From the NCBI GenBank assembly GCA_031253995.1, contig JAIRVG010000008.1, forward strand, positions 1-62,635: 62,635 nucleotides of DNA. The letters are read 5' to 3'. Of this stretch, positions 25,701 through 34,534 are shown piece by piece. Numbering within the stretch: the stretch's first letter is position 1; the number at the start of each line of letters is the position of its first letter. Source of the stretch: Paucimonas sp. (GTDB lineage Bacteria > Pseudomonadota > Gammaproteobacteria > Pseudomonadales > Pseudomonadaceae). The notes under the pieces were generated by a model that was given only the letters and a program-made list of their open reading frames with translations, had not been told where the DNA came from and did not search any database. Position numbers and translations under genes: made by a program.

Positions 25701-28700
25701 CCCGAAAAGCAGCAGGCCGAAGTACGCCTGGACGGCCCGGTGACCGATATCGTCATGTCCGCCGACGGCACCTCGCTGTACACCATCAACGGCATGACCG
25801 CCGGCTTCGCCAGCACCAGCAAGGCCGTACTCGGCATATACGCCCGCGATCCGGCCAGCGGCGCGCTGACCTACCTCGGCCACTACTACGACACGGCGCA
25901 GATGCCACGCCCCAGCGGCATCGTCCTGAGCGGGGACGGCACCTCGGTGTACGTCTCCAACAGCAACGGCAGCATCACCGTCCTGTCCCGTGACACGGCC
26001 AGCGGCCGGCTGACCTTCGTCGAGCGGATCACCGTGGCCAGCATCAATGCCGACCCCGCCAGTGCCACCCGCCCAGCCAGCGAGACCCGCTACCTCAACG
26101 CCACCGATATCGTGATCTCCGCCGATGGCCGCTCGGTCTACGTCAACTCGGTCGACGCCACGATGATCACCGGCTTCAGCCGCGACGCCAGCACCGGCAA
26201 GCTGACCTTCATCGGCGCCCTGTACACCTACGACGTCACCAAGGCCACGGCGATGCGCGGCCTGGTGATCTCGGCCGACGGCACCGCGCTGTACGCCACC
26301 AACAACAGCCGGGCCATCCTGGTCCTGGCCCGCGACACCCAGACCGGCCTGCTCAGCATCAGCAGCCAGCTCACCGGCCTGAGCAAGAACGGCGGCTACC
26401 TGACCCTGAGTCCCGACGGGCAGAACCTCTACAACGGCACCTTCGTGATCAACAACGGGCTGGACATCATCTCCGCGCGCTACAACGCCAGCTGGAACGA
26501 AAACACCGCCGCCCACGTCGCCGCCGGCATGCAACTGAGCGACGTCGACTACGATGCCAGCGGCAACTACCAGGGCCTGGTCATCACCCTGGCCCGCAGC
26601 GGCACCGCCAACACCGCCGACCGCTTCACCTTCACCACCGGCAACGGCCTGACCCGCGACGGCCAGCGCATCCTGCTGAACGGCGTGGAAATGGCCACCT
26701 TCGTACAGAACGCCGGGACCCTGACCGTGACCTTGACGGGCGCCGCCACGGCCGAGGTGACCAACCAGATCCTCCACCAGCTGAACTACGCCAGTGGCCC
26801 GAGCGCAAGCGACAAGCAACTGAACCTGACGATCCGCTTCAATGACGGGGTCAAGCAGACCGAGCGGCCGATCGTCGTGCTGGTCAACCACGCACCGCAG
26901 ATCAGCGAACCGATCGCCGCCCTGGCACCGATCGAGATCGGCCAGGCGCTGGACCTCACCCTGCCCCTCGACCGCTTCAGCGACAGCGACGGCGATGCCC
27001 TGGCCTTCAGCCTCGACGGCCTGCCCGCCGGGCTCGCTTTCGATCCGCTGACCGGCCAGCTCAGCGGCAGCCCGGCCGAGGGTACGGTCGGCGTGCACAA
27101 GCTGACCCTCATCGCCACCGATGCCCGTGGCGCGCAGCAGGTGATCAGCCTGGAACTGGAGGTGCAGGCCCCACCCGAGCAGCGACCGACCCTGGACGGC
27201 GCACGCACCGACCTGACGCTGCAGGACACCCTCGACAACATCGACGGCGACTACTACGCCCTCACCTCGTCCCGCGACACCTGGCTGAGCAGCGACGGCA
27301 AGTACCTCTACGTGCTCAGCGACAGCCACGACTGGGCACAGGCCAGCATCGCCCAGTTGAACATCTTCAGCCGCGACGACCAGGGCGGCCTGACCCTGGT
27401 GCAGCACATCGGCCTCGACAGCGCCAGCCTGACCGGCGCCGAGAAACTGGTGGTGTCCGCCGACCAGCAGTGGGTCTACGTGCTCACCCGCGGTGAAACC
27501 GACAGCGTGCTGGTCTTCGCCCGCGATGCCGGCAACGGCCAGCTGCGACTGGCTGCCAGCATCGCCAGCAGCAGCCTCGGCGAGAGCCTGCCGGGCATCG
27601 AGGACATGGCCCAACAGGGCGACAGCCTCTACCTCGCCACCAGCGCCGGGCTGATCCAGCTGCGCCAGGCCAGCGATGGCAGCCTCACCCAGGTCAACAG
27701 CTACACCCTGGCCGGCCTGGAAAGCCCGAGCCACCTGCTGCTGAGCAGCGACGGCCAGTACCTGCTGGCCAGCGGCATGGGGGGCAGCGACCTGCTGGTC
27801 AGCCTGCGCATCGGCAGTGACGGCAGCCTCAGCGAAGTCGCCCGCACGGGCCTGGCCGACGGCAGCACCCTGCACTACCTCAATGCCATGACCCAGAGCG
27901 CCGATGGTCGCTTCCTCTACGTGCTGGATAAACAAGGCCAGGACAGCACCCAACTGCGGATCATTGCCCTGGGCAGCGACGGCAGCCTGAGCCTGCTCGC
28001 CAGCCAGGCGGTGTCCAGCGACGCGGTCGACCTGGCCCTGACCGCCGACGGCAGCGCCCTGTTCATCGCCGGTGGCGACACGCTCATGGGCTACGCGCGC
28101 AACAGCGACGGCCTGCTGCTGGGCGAAGGTCGCCGCTACGGCGAGGAGTTCAGCGGCCTCAGGCAGATCACCGGCCTGAGCCTCAGCGTCGATGGCAAGA
28201 GCCTCTACCTGGTCGGCGGAGACAACGACTCCGGCAAGCTCTACACCCTGCAACCGAACCTCACCGGCCTGACCGTCACCGAAGGCGACGGCGCCGTGGC
28301 GCTGCTGCCCAGCGCCAGGGTCAGCGACCTGCAACTGGACGAGCGCGGCAACTACCAGGGCGCTTCGCTGGAGATCGCCCGCCAGGGTGGCGCCTCCAGC
28401 GACGACCTGTTCGGCCTGAGCGCCGGCAATGGCTTCACCCTGGCCGACGGCCAGATCAGCAAGGACGGTGTAGTGATCGCCACCCTGCAACAGCAGGACG
28501 GCAAGCTGACCCTGACCTTCACCGCCGCCGTGAGCCAGGCCGACGTGCAGCAGGTGCTGCGCCAGCTCGACTACCGCAACACCAGCCAGGATCCGACCCG
28601 GGACGGCAGCCAGGTGAAGATGCAGATGGTCTTCCTCGACGGTGACGGTAACCGCGCGGTGGTGGAAGTCGCCGTGACCCTGGTTGCCGTCAACGACCCG

Positions 28701-31700
28701 GCCGTCCTCGTTTCCACACCGCTGAACCCGACCCTGGTCGACCTCGGCGTGCCGGTGAAGCTGTTCGACCAGACCCGCATCGACACCATCGAGGCCGGGC
28801 AAGGGGTGCAGCGGATCGAGCTGACCCTGGATGCCGTCGGCAAGCACGACGTGATCGTGGTCGAGGGCCAGAAGATCTACCTCGACAAGGTCCATTCGGG
28901 GACCTTGTCCAGCGGCCTGGAGTACCAGGTCAGACAGGAGAACGGCAGCACCATCCTGACCCTGTACGCGGCACGGTCCGGCGAACTGAGCGCCGCGCTG
29001 ATCGACACCCTGGCGTTCTACAACCACGGCAGCGACAACAGCGGCAGCCGGCAGATCAGCCTGGCGATCCATGAGTCCACGGACTTCGGCCTCACCGACA
29101 ACTACCTGACGACCCTGGCCGACGTCGTGACCGTCACCTTCGGCGCGCCGGCGAACAACACCGCGCCGGTAGTGAGCAACCCGGGCTCGGCCGTGCTCTA
29201 CCGCGAGCGCGAGGGCGCGGTGGTGCTGGCGCCCTCGGCCACGGTGCGCGACACCCAGCTGGACGCACTCAACGATGGCAAGGGCAATTACCAGGGCAGC
29301 ACCCTGGTGGTGACCCTGACCAACGCCAAGGCGGGTGACGTGCTCGGCTTCCAGGACGGCAACGGCCTGAGCCTGAAGGACGGCGTGCTGCTCAAGAACG
29401 ACGTCGCAATCGCCACGGTGAACATCACCGAGGGCAGCATCACCCTGCGCTTCAACGACGATGCCGGCGTCATGCCGACCCGCGAGGATGTGAACAACGC
29501 CCTCCACCAGCTGACCTACGCCAGCACCAGCCACAGCCCGGATGCCGTGCAAAGGTTCAGCATCACCCTGAGCGACGGCCGCCTGACCTCGGCCGCCGTC
29601 GAGGTGCGGATCAACACCCAGTTGATCAACGACACGCCGGTGGTGGGCGACGACCCGGTGCTGTCCCTCGGCGACTTCACCGTTACCAGCAGCCTCGCCA
29701 GCCTTGCCGGCCTGGGCGAACTGCGCAGCTTCGCCCTGAGCGCCGACGGCAAGGTGCTGTATGTCGCCGATGCCCAGGGCCACCTGGCCCTGTTCGGCCT
29801 CGACAGCGCCGGCAAGGTCAGCCTGATCGGCAGCCTCGCCCAGGCCGAGGGCCTGAACAGCATCGAGCGCATCAGCCTCAGTGCCGATGGCAAGAGCCTG
29901 TTCGTGTCGGCCAACGACAACCTGCAGTTGCGCCTGTACCAGACCGATGCCCAGGGCGGGTTGAGCCTGTTGCAGGTGATCGACTATGGCGAAGCCACCG
30001 AATGGCAAAGCTTCAGGCAAGTGGAACTGTCTGGCGATGGCAAATGGGCTTATGTGATGAACAATACCGGCATCACGCTGTTCAGCCGTGGCGACGATGG
30101 CCGCCTGACGCTCAAGCAGGTGATGCCCGCCGATGCCGGCAGCGAGCCTTACCTGTGGATGCCTTCGAGCATCACCGTCAGCGGCAATCACCTGATCGTC
30201 ACCACCAACTATCAATACAGGCCGGTGGTGATCGTCTACACCCTTGGCAACGACGGCAGCCTGACCCCAAGCGCCTGGCTGAGCAACGCCCGTAGCGACG
30301 TCGACGGCCAGGCGGACAAGACGGCAGCGATCTCCCGGTTGCAGGTCAGCGCCGACGGCAAGACCCTGTACATCGCCGATGGCCAGGGCGTGCAGCGCCT
30401 GAGCCTGACGGCCGATGGCAAGACCCTGGCGGTGGTGGAAAAGCTGGCCATGGAGAACATCAGTGGCCTGCGCCTGTCCAGCGATGGCCGCGTGCTCTAC
30501 GTCAGCCAGGCCAATGGCAGCGTCCTGCGCTACAGCACCGTGGAGGGCCTGCAAGCGGCGGGTACGCTGGGTAGCGGGCAAGCCGCGGCCTTGAACAACG
30601 CCGGGCAATTGCTGCTGACCAGCGACGGCCGTGTGCTGGTGCTTGGCGATGGCCTGACCGTGCTCACGGCCGCTGGCGCTGGCGATCCGTTGTATTCGCG
30701 CAACGGCCAGCCGGTGGCCTTCGCCCCGACCCTGCGCCTGAGCGATGCCGAGCTGGACGATGCCAACAGCTACCAGGGCGCCACCCTCACCGTGCGCCGC
30801 GAGTTCGATGCCTCGGCCAACGATGTGTTCGGCCTGATCGCCGGCAACGGCTTCACCCTGGTCAATGGCCAGGTGCTGCTCGACGGCGTCGCCGTGGCCC
30901 GCCTGCAATCGGTGGATGGCACGCTGACCCTGAACATCGACGCGGCGCTGACCAGCGCCCAGGTCAACACCCTGCTGCACCAGCTGTCGTTCGCCAACCG
31001 CGTGGGCACGGCGAGCGAGACCATCAGCCTGGTCTATCAGTTGAACGATGGGGAGTTGAACAGCGCCAGGTTCACGTCCGACCTGAGGCTGACGGGGACG
31101 GCGGGGGTGGATCCTGTTGATCCTGTTGATCCTGTTGATCCTGTCGATCCTGTCGATCCTGTCGATCCCGTGGACCCGGTCGACCCTGTGGATCCCGTCG
31201 ATCCTGTGGACCCGGTCATCCCGCCTGTCACCAACGAGGTCGCCCCCGTGGTGCTCCAGGACGCCACCAGCGAACGCTGGCTGCAAACCGTCTCGGTGGC
31301 GGCACTCCCCGCCGGATTGCAGGCGCCGGCACAGGCCGACACCGTACCGGCCAGCGCCGAACAGGTGCTGAGCGACGTCCAGGCCAGCCAGGTCGCCTTC
31401 GAGCAGCGCAGCGAGGACATCGCCCGCCTGCCGGAGCCGGACGCGTTGCCGGGTGATCGTCTCGACGAACCGCCGGCCTCGCCCGAACCGATCCTGGCAC
31501 CGCGCGAAGTCCGCGTGACGGCCGAGCCGCAGGCTTCCGGGGACAGCGTGGTGCGCTTGCCAGCCGGGCTGGTGAGCGTGCGCCTGGCCAATGGCCTGGC
31601 CCTGCCCGCCGGGATCCGCTTCGATGCGCGCACGGGTGAGTTGCGGGTGGACAGCCGGCAACTGGCGCGGATGGGCCAGGGTGAGCTGTTGCTGCGCGGC

Positions 31701-31811
31701 CAGGATGCCCAGGGGCGGCAGACGCTGATCAAGGTGCAGGTGCAAGCACAGGCACCACAGGCGGCGCTGCCGGGGAGCCTGTCGCTGAGCCAGCAGTTGG
31801 CCGGTTTGTAA
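22734..31811 (+). CDS. Giant LEPR-motif repeat protein with beta-propeller and cadherin-like modules
   Basis: The 3025-residue predicted surface or secreted protein has no Sec signal peptide. Its N-terminus carries LALEPRMMFDAA (11-23), the LEPR-type motif of large exported repeat proteins. Four lactonase-like propeller blocks rich in LSADGKxLY repeats lie at about 216-542, 841-1245, 1493-1841 and 2312-2644. They alternate with two recurring beta-sandwich-like modules and a dystroglycan/cadherin-like Ig domain at about 1385-1480. A 12-copy Asp-Pro-Val linker (2793-2828) precedes a C-terminal domain ending SLSLSQQLAGL. There are no GGxGxD RTX repeats. The downstream exporter genes are its likely secretion machinery. 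A role as adhesin or matrix protein is inferred. Confidence 0.85.
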   Translation: MSNRKPYSSLALALEPRMMFDAAAVTTAAVTAEQTDAQATANHAPTLSADAAQVTHTVTESPVSGSQLFSNVLADAQDSGQNFSSLRLTIDSTGSHEALLIDGTRVLLDAEPSGTTANAFYSYTVTTNAGVTTIDISLASSDKSSAADLKALVEGLRYQTLDGTPDNGSRTITLTSVSDAGGTQDGGVDTTSLSIAAKVDLVSTINRAPVLDRDNPLDLAQSLVTSGITLKEAVYSSNGNFLYAGSSDGRLLVYGIDSKGMLSLVQTVNAPSGMTDLVDMAMSKDGKFLYSADSGTIHTWQVGSDGSLGRIQGTSVGNLRGLALSDDGQQLYFTTLYGGLEVRSRDTTTGALGTTALQTLDEGVLQSGRAKLVRSVGDYVYVVLDPDSAVSQDTLTVLKRATSGRLTVVDLGSAKTTEDTFDGSTTHSLAASTDGRFIYLGDSEQGVIQVYQLGSNGLLKIDTLILANINDLTLSADGQQLYASTNDGVVHQYAVNASTGLLKDTGSLSASGAQVLVASPDGQSLLVAGSGISRFTSVRTYLSGSDLVIGQGLTLSDSNADVLAAGSGDYSGFKVTLERVGGANAADQFAFAAGNGVSLDGQALMRNGVEIGRFVQNGGQLTLTISAALTRAEANALLQQVIYRNAASTGTVQLRLVANDGQLDSTEQRVTLAVTLNSAPQLTAGTVVNPVYDTHGTLVKLFKDAQVNTGEAGQSISTLTLALSGVNGASKEFLLVDGTAIALDQSASGTLANGMSWTYTVNGDSASLVLGSASGLAPAALQTLVNGIGYRNDNPVATSGQRSVTLTSVQDNGGTGGGGSDSSTLAIVASVTVKTGTAPVVTETVDPYATLYYANGTLSGYSDYVNAIEVSADGKTLLLAGTTGTNLSGTSYLRVYARDAASGALTLLQSFTQGSSDNPATSDIEVDGLGRITSVTPSGDNLSVYVAGFDSAKGYSSLVRFSRDPASGLLTYAGIAAVQNTIVQEKIDTPEKQQAEVRLDGPVTDIVMSADGTSLYTINGMTAGFASTSKAVLGIYARDPASGALTYLGHYYDTAQMPRPSGIVLSGDGTSVYVSNSNGSITVLSRDTASGRLTFVERITVASINADPASATRPASETRYLNATDIVISADGRSVYVNSVDATMITGFSRDASTGKLTFIGALYTYDVTKATAMRGLVISADGTALYATNNSRAILVLARDTQTGLLSISSQLTGLSKNGGYLTLSPDGQNLYNGTFVINNGLDIISARYNASWNENTAAHVAAGMQLSDVDYDASGNYQGLVITLARSGTANTADRFTFTTGNGLTRDGQRILLNGVEMATFVQNAGTLTVTLTGAATAEVTNQILHQLNYASGPSASDKQLNLTIRFNDGVKQTERPIVVLVNHAPQISEPIAALAPIEIGQALDLTLPLDRFSDSDGDALAFSLDGLPAGLAFDPLTGQLSGSPAEGTVGVHKLTLIATDARGAQQVISLELEVQAPPEQRPTLDGARTDLTLQDTLDNIDGDYYALTSSRDTWLSSDGKYLYVLSDSHDWAQASIAQLNIFSRDDQGGLTLVQHIGLDSASLTGAEKLVVSADQQWVYVLTRGETDSVLVFARDAGNGQLRLAASIASSSLGESLPGIEDMAQQGDSLYLATSAGLIQLRQASDGSLTQVNSYTLAGLESPSHLLLSSDGQYLLASGMGGSDLLVSLRIGSDGSLSEVARTGLADGSTLHYLNAMTQSADGRFLYVLDKQGQDSTQLRIIALGSDGSLSLLASQAVSSDAVDLALTADGSALFIAGGDTLMGYARNSDGLLLGEGRRYGEEFSGLRQITGLSLSVDGKSLYLVGGDNDSGKLYTLQPNLTGLTVTEGDGAVALLPSARVSDLQLDERGNYQGASLEIARQGGASSDDLFGLSAGNGFTLADGQISKDGVVIATLQQQDGKLTLTFTAAVSQADVQQVLRQLDYRNTSQDPTRDGSQVKMQMVFLDGDGNRAVVEVAVTLVAVNDPAVLVSTPLNPTLVDLGVPVKLFDQTRIDTIEAGQGVQRIELTLDAVGKHDVIVVEGQKIYLDKVHSGTLSSGLEYQVRQENGSTILTLYAARSGELSAALIDTLAFYNHGSDNSGSRQISLAIHESTDFGLTDNYLTTLADVVTVTFGAPANNTAPVVSNPGSAVLYREREGAVVLAPSATVRDTQLDALNDGKGNYQGSTLVVTLTNAKAGDVLGFQDGNGLSLKDGVLLKNDVAIATVNITEGSITLRFNDDAGVMPTREDVNNALHQLTYASTSHSPDAVQRFSITLSDGRLTSAAVEVRINTQLINDTPVVGDDPVLSLGDFTVTSSLASLAGLGELRSFALSADGKVLYVADAQGHLALFGLDSAGKVSLIGSLAQAEGLNSIERISLSADGKSLFVSANDNLQLRLYQTDAQGGLSLLQVIDYGEATEWQSFRQVELSGDGKWAYVMNNTGITLFSRGDDGRLTLKQVMPADAGSEPYLWMPSSITVSGNHLIVTTNYQYRPVVIVYTLGNDGSLTPSAWLSNARSDVDGQADKTAAISRLQVSADGKTLYIADGQGVQRLSLTADGKTLAVVEKLAMENISGLRLSSDGRVLYVSQANGSVLRYSTVEGLQAAGTLGSGQAAALNNAGQLLLTSDGRVLVLGDGLTVLTAAGAGDPLYSRNGQPVAFAPTLRLSDAELDDANSYQGATLTVRREFDASANDVFGLIAGNGFTLVNGQVLLDGVAVARLQSVDGTLTLNIDAALTSAQVNTLLHQLSFANRVGTASETISLVYQLNDGELNSARFTSDLRLTGTAGVDPVDPVDPVDPVDPVDPVDPVDPVDPVDPVDPVDPVIPPVTNEVAPVVLQDATSERWLQTVSVAALPAGLQAPAQADTVPASAEQVLSDVQASQVAFEQRSEDIARLPEPDALPGDRLDEPPASPEPILAPREVRVTAEPQASGDSVVRLPAGLVSVRLANGLALPAGIRFDARTGELRVDSRQLARMGQGELLLRGQDAQGRQTLIKVQVQAQAPQAALPGSLSLSQQLAGL
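31110..31217 (+). repeat. Twelve-copy 9-bp tandem repeat (Asp-Pro-Val codons)
   Basis: Twelve in-frame units of the type GATCCTGTT occupy 108 bp inside the giant gene. The 5' copies are nearly identical at the DNA level and the 3' ones diverge only at synonymous positions. Unit loss or gain keeps the frame and would only alter linker length. Confidence 0.95.
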
Positions 31812-31845
31812 GGCCAGCACCGGGGCCAGATTTAGCAGGGAACAT

Positions 31846-31915
31846 GTGGGAGCGGGTTTACCCGCGATGACGGTAGTGAATCCACCATCGCCATCGCGGG
31901 TGAACCCGCTCCCAC
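31846..31915. repeat. REP palindrome
   Basis: Inverted GTGGGAGCGGGTTTACCCGC ends face each other across a 28-bp centre. This is the same class as the element at 45171-45240. It lies between the giant gene and the exporter promoter and could act as a transcription stop or mRNA-stability hairpin for the tadG-giant transcript. Confidence 0.85.
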
Positions 31916-31981
31916 AGGGTCTGCGTCGAACTCTCGACTTGTGTTCTTTGCGCGACAGCGGGAGTCCGATGCCACCCCGAC

Positions 31982-32037
31982 CTTAAGCAATCTTAATGAA
32001 GCCGACATTGCCCAATATTGGGAATGATTCTTATCCT
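31982..32037 (+). promoter_or_regulatory. Putative response-regulator-activated promoter of the export cassette
   Basis: CTTAAGCAATCTTAATG (31982-31998) is followed 9 bp later by TTGCCC (32008-32013) and then, 18 bp on, TATCCT (32032-32037). A transcript start near 32044 supports the downstream GTG at 32098 as the first gene's start. Confidence 0.7.
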
Positions 32038-32097
32038 CGCCAGCGCCCACCGTTCCGGCGCTGGCTCGCCGCTTACCATTCGTTCAAGGGATACCAC

Positions 32098-33768
32098 GTG
32101 ATCAAGAAGCAACTGCCCGGCTTGCCCAAACGCCTGCCGCTGAACCTCGCCGTCGGCGTCATGGCCATGGGCCTGAGCGCGTGCACCATCACCCCCGAGC
32201 CACTGACCCTCGACCAGCAACTCGCCGAGGCCAGCGCCGACCGCAGCCGGATGTTCGACAACCAGGAACCGGTGACCCAGGCCATCGACCTCGACCAGGC
32301 CATGGCCCGCGCCGTCAAGTACAACCTGCAACAGCGCCTGGGCCTGATGGAACGCGCCCTGGAAGACAACCTGCTGGACCAGGACAGCTACGACATGCTG
32401 CCCAAGCTCGCCGCCCGCGCCGGCTGGCGTGGCCGCGATAACACCCTGGCCTCTTCCAGCGAGTCGATCCGCACCGGCAACCAGTCGCTGGAGCCGTCCA
32501 CCAGCCAGGATCGCTCCATCCGCAGCGCCGACCTGCAGATGTCGTGGAACGTGCTCGACTTCGGCATCGGCTACTTCGGTGCCAAGGCCCAGGCCAACAA
32601 GGTGCTGGCCGCCGAGGAGCGCCGCCGCCGGGTGATCGCCGACATCATCCAGCAGGTGCGCAGCGCCTACTGGGAAGCCGCCACCGCCCAGCGCCTGCAA
32701 CCCCAGGTGCAACGCGCCCTGGCCGACGCCCGCCAGGCCCTTGAACAGGCCCGCCAGACCGAACGCCAGCGCCTGCTGGCTCCGGTCGAGGCGCTGCGCT
32801 ACCAGAAAGGCCTGCTGGAGATGGTCCGCCAGCTGGAAACCGTCGACGGCGAACTGGCCACGGCCAAGGCACGCCTGGCCGGGCTGATGAACCTGCCGCC
32901 CGCGACCCGCTTCGACCTCGTCGTGCCGAGCGACGCGCAGTTGCAGGCACCGTCCCTGAGCTACCGCCTCGACGACCTCGAAGCCATGGCCATGGTGCGC
33001 CGCCCGGAAGTCCGCGAGGAAAGCTACCAGGCCCGCAACGCCGTGCTGGAAACCCGCGCCGCGCTGCTGCGCCTGCTGCCAGGGGCCTCGCTGTTCGTCG
33101 GCGGCAACTACGACAGCAACAGCTACACCGCCAACAACCACTGGGCCGACGCGGGCGTCCAGGTCAGCTGGAACCTGTTCAACGTCCTCGCCTACCCGTC
33201 CGTCAGCCGCACCGGCGAAGCCCGCGAGGCGCTGGCCGAGGTACGCCGCCAGGCGATGCGCATGGCGGTGCTGACCCAGGTCAACGTGGCCTGGCAGCAG
33301 TACCACCAGGCGACCCAGCTGTTCGAGCGCTCCAACGAACTGCAGCGGATCCAGAACGGCATCCTGCAACAGACCGAGAATGCCGTGCGCAGCGACGCCC
33401 AGACCGTGCTGGAACAGGTGCGCACCAGCACCGAGACGGTCCTCGCCCTGCGCAGCCGCGACCGCAGCTTCGCCCAGTTGCAGACCGCCTACGGCGCCAT
33501 CTACCAGGCCGCCGGCCTCGATCCGCTGCCTGATCGCCTGGCCGGTGACAGCGTCGCCGAACTGGCCCGGGCCATCGGCGCGAAAAGCGCGGCCCTGGCC
33601 CAGGGCAACATCCAGCCGCCACTGATGGCGCGCTACGCGGTGAGCAGCCCTGCCGCCCAGCCGCAACGGCAACGCGTGCAGCCGGTGAAGCTGGACCTGT
33701 GGAGCAGCGTCGGCTCGTTGCAGGGCAGCGACCTGGTCGAGGTGGGCAATGCGCCGACTCGCCGCTGA
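32098..33768 (+). CDS. TolC/OEP family outer-membrane channel lipoprotein
   Basis: The 556-residue outer-membrane efflux protein has signal peptide and lipobox MGLSAC (Cys about residue 27 from the chosen start) and then two OEP domains with long coiled-coil segments (AQRLQPQVQRALADARQALEQ). I chose GTG 32098 because AAGGG precedes it; the in-frame ATG at 31996 lies within the predicted promoter. It opens a four-gene cassette with 20-, 4- and 4-base overlaps, so it is probably the outer-membrane exit for the giant LEPR protein. Confidence 0.88.
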   Translation: MIKKQLPGLPKRLPLNLAVGVMAMGLSACTITPEPLTLDQQLAEASADRSRMFDNQEPVTQAIDLDQAMARAVKYNLQQRLGLMERALEDNLLDQDSYDMLPKLAARAGWRGRDNTLASSSESIRTGNQSLEPSTSQDRSIRSADLQMSWNVLDFGIGYFGAKAQANKVLAAEERRRRVIADIIQQVRSAYWEAATAQRLQPQVQRALADARQALEQARQTERQRLLAPVEALRYQKGLLEMVRQLETVDGELATAKARLAGLMNLPPATRFDLVVPSDAQLQAPSLSYRLDDLEAMAMVRRPEVREESYQARNAVLETRAALLRLLPGASLFVGGNYDSNSYTANNHWADAGVQVSWNLFNVLAYPSVSRTGEAREALAEVRRQAMRMAVLTQVNVAWQQYHQATQLFERSNELQRIQNGILQQTENAVRSDAQTVLEQVRTSTETVLALRSRDRSFAQLQTAYGAIYQAAGLDPLPDRLAGDSVAELARAIGAKSAALAQGNIQPPLMARYAVSSPAAQPQRQRVQPVKLDLWSSVGSLQGSDLVEVGNAPTRR

Positions 33769-34534
33769 ACTGGGCCTCCTGGCGTTGCTGCTCGGCAGCG
33801 CCACGGCGCTGGCCGACGAACCGCCGCCGCTGCAGCCACCCGCGGCGAACGCCATGGCCGAACCGGACCTGCGGGTCCAGCTCAGCGCCAGCCAGCGCAC
33901 GGTGATCTCCAGCGAACTGGCGGGCAAGATCACCGAGCTGAAGGTCAAGGAAGGCGACAGCTTCCGCAAGGGCGAGCGCCTGGTGGCCTTCGACTGCGCC
34001 ATCCATCGTGCGCGCCTCGGGCATTCCAGCGCGGCCCAGGAGGCTGCGAACAAGAAGCTGGGAGTGGCGAAGAAGCTCGACCAGTTGCAATCGATCAGCG
34101 TCTCCGACCTCAGCCAGGCCCAGGCCGAACTGACCATGGCACGGGCGCAGAACGGGGTGAACCAGGTGATGGTGCAGCATTGCAGCATTGCCGCGCCGTT
34201 CTCCGGCCGGGTCGCCGAACGCAAGGTGCAGCCCGGTGAATACGTCGCCGAGGGCAAGGAGCTGCTGGCCCTGTACGACGACAGCGCCTTCGAGGTGGAA
34301 CTGATCGTGCCGTCGCGCTGGATGGCCTGGCTCAAGCCGGGCTACACCTTCAGCGTGCACCTGGAGGAAACCGGCGGCGACTACCCGGCCAAGGTCGAGC
34401 GCCTGGGTTCGGTGATCGATCCGCTGAGCCAGACGATCAAGGTCTTCGGGCGCATCGACGCCGAGGCCGGGCAGTTGCTGCCGGGCATGAGCGGCACGGC
34501 GAAGATCGCCGCGCCCCTGGCGTCGCGCCAATGA
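33749..34534 (+). CDS. Short periplasmic adaptor (HlyD/RND-type membrane-fusion protein)
   Basis: The 261-residue periplasmic protein has a signal peptide (cleavage after about ATALA, residue 22). A biotinyl-lipoyl half-motif (ISSELAGKITELKVKEGDSFRKGERLVAFD) is followed by a short helical hairpin and the second half-motif (IAAPFSGRVAERKVQPGEYVAEGKELLALYD). The hairpin is much shorter than in AcrA- or HlyD-type proteins. It overlaps the channel gene by 20 bases. There is no RND or ABC pump gene beside it. Confidence 0.85.
   Translation: MRRLAAELGLLALLLGSATALADEPPPLQPPAANAMAEPDLRVQLSASQRTVISSELAGKITELKVKEGDSFRKGERLVAFDCAIHRARLGHSSAAQEAANKKLGVAKKLDQLQSISVSDLSQAQAELTMARAQNGVNQVMVQHCSIAAPFSGRVAERKVQPGEYVAEGKELLALYDDSAFEVELIVPSRWMAWLKPGYTFSVHLEETGGDYPAKVERLGSVIDPLSQTIKVFGRIDAEAGQLLPGMSGTAKIAAPLASRQ

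Larger units (their letters stand above)
31812..32097. other. Intergenic region: REP palindrome and regulated promoter
   Basis: The 286-bp gap between the giant gene and the exporter contains a REP palindrome (31846-31915) and the response-regulator-type promoter (31982-32037). A segment at 32020-32038 shows weak Fur-box similarity (about 12 of 19), which I do not call as a site. Confidence 0.7.

Noticed and set aside
31110..31217. Short tandem repeat as a possible CRISPR array
   Set aside because: The units are 9 bp, contiguous, without spacers, and encode Asp-Pro-Val in frame.
23397..31820. Antisense 2807-codon open frame opposite the giant gene
   Set aside because: It is the mirror of a repetitive, G/C-third-position gene that lacks codons producing antisense stops. 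Its translation is low-complexity (Ala/Gly/Val/Gln) with no recognisable domain, and the plus frame has clear motifs.
32020..32038. Second Fur box upstream of the exporter
   Set aside because: Only about 12 of 19 positions match and the segment overlaps the conserved -10 region shared by the regulated promoters, so it is more simply part of the core promoter.
31996..32097. N-terminal extension of the TolC-like protein
   Set aside because: The upstream ATG lies inside the promoter repeat; the GTG at 32098 has a ribosome-binding site and gives a proper lipoprotein signal.
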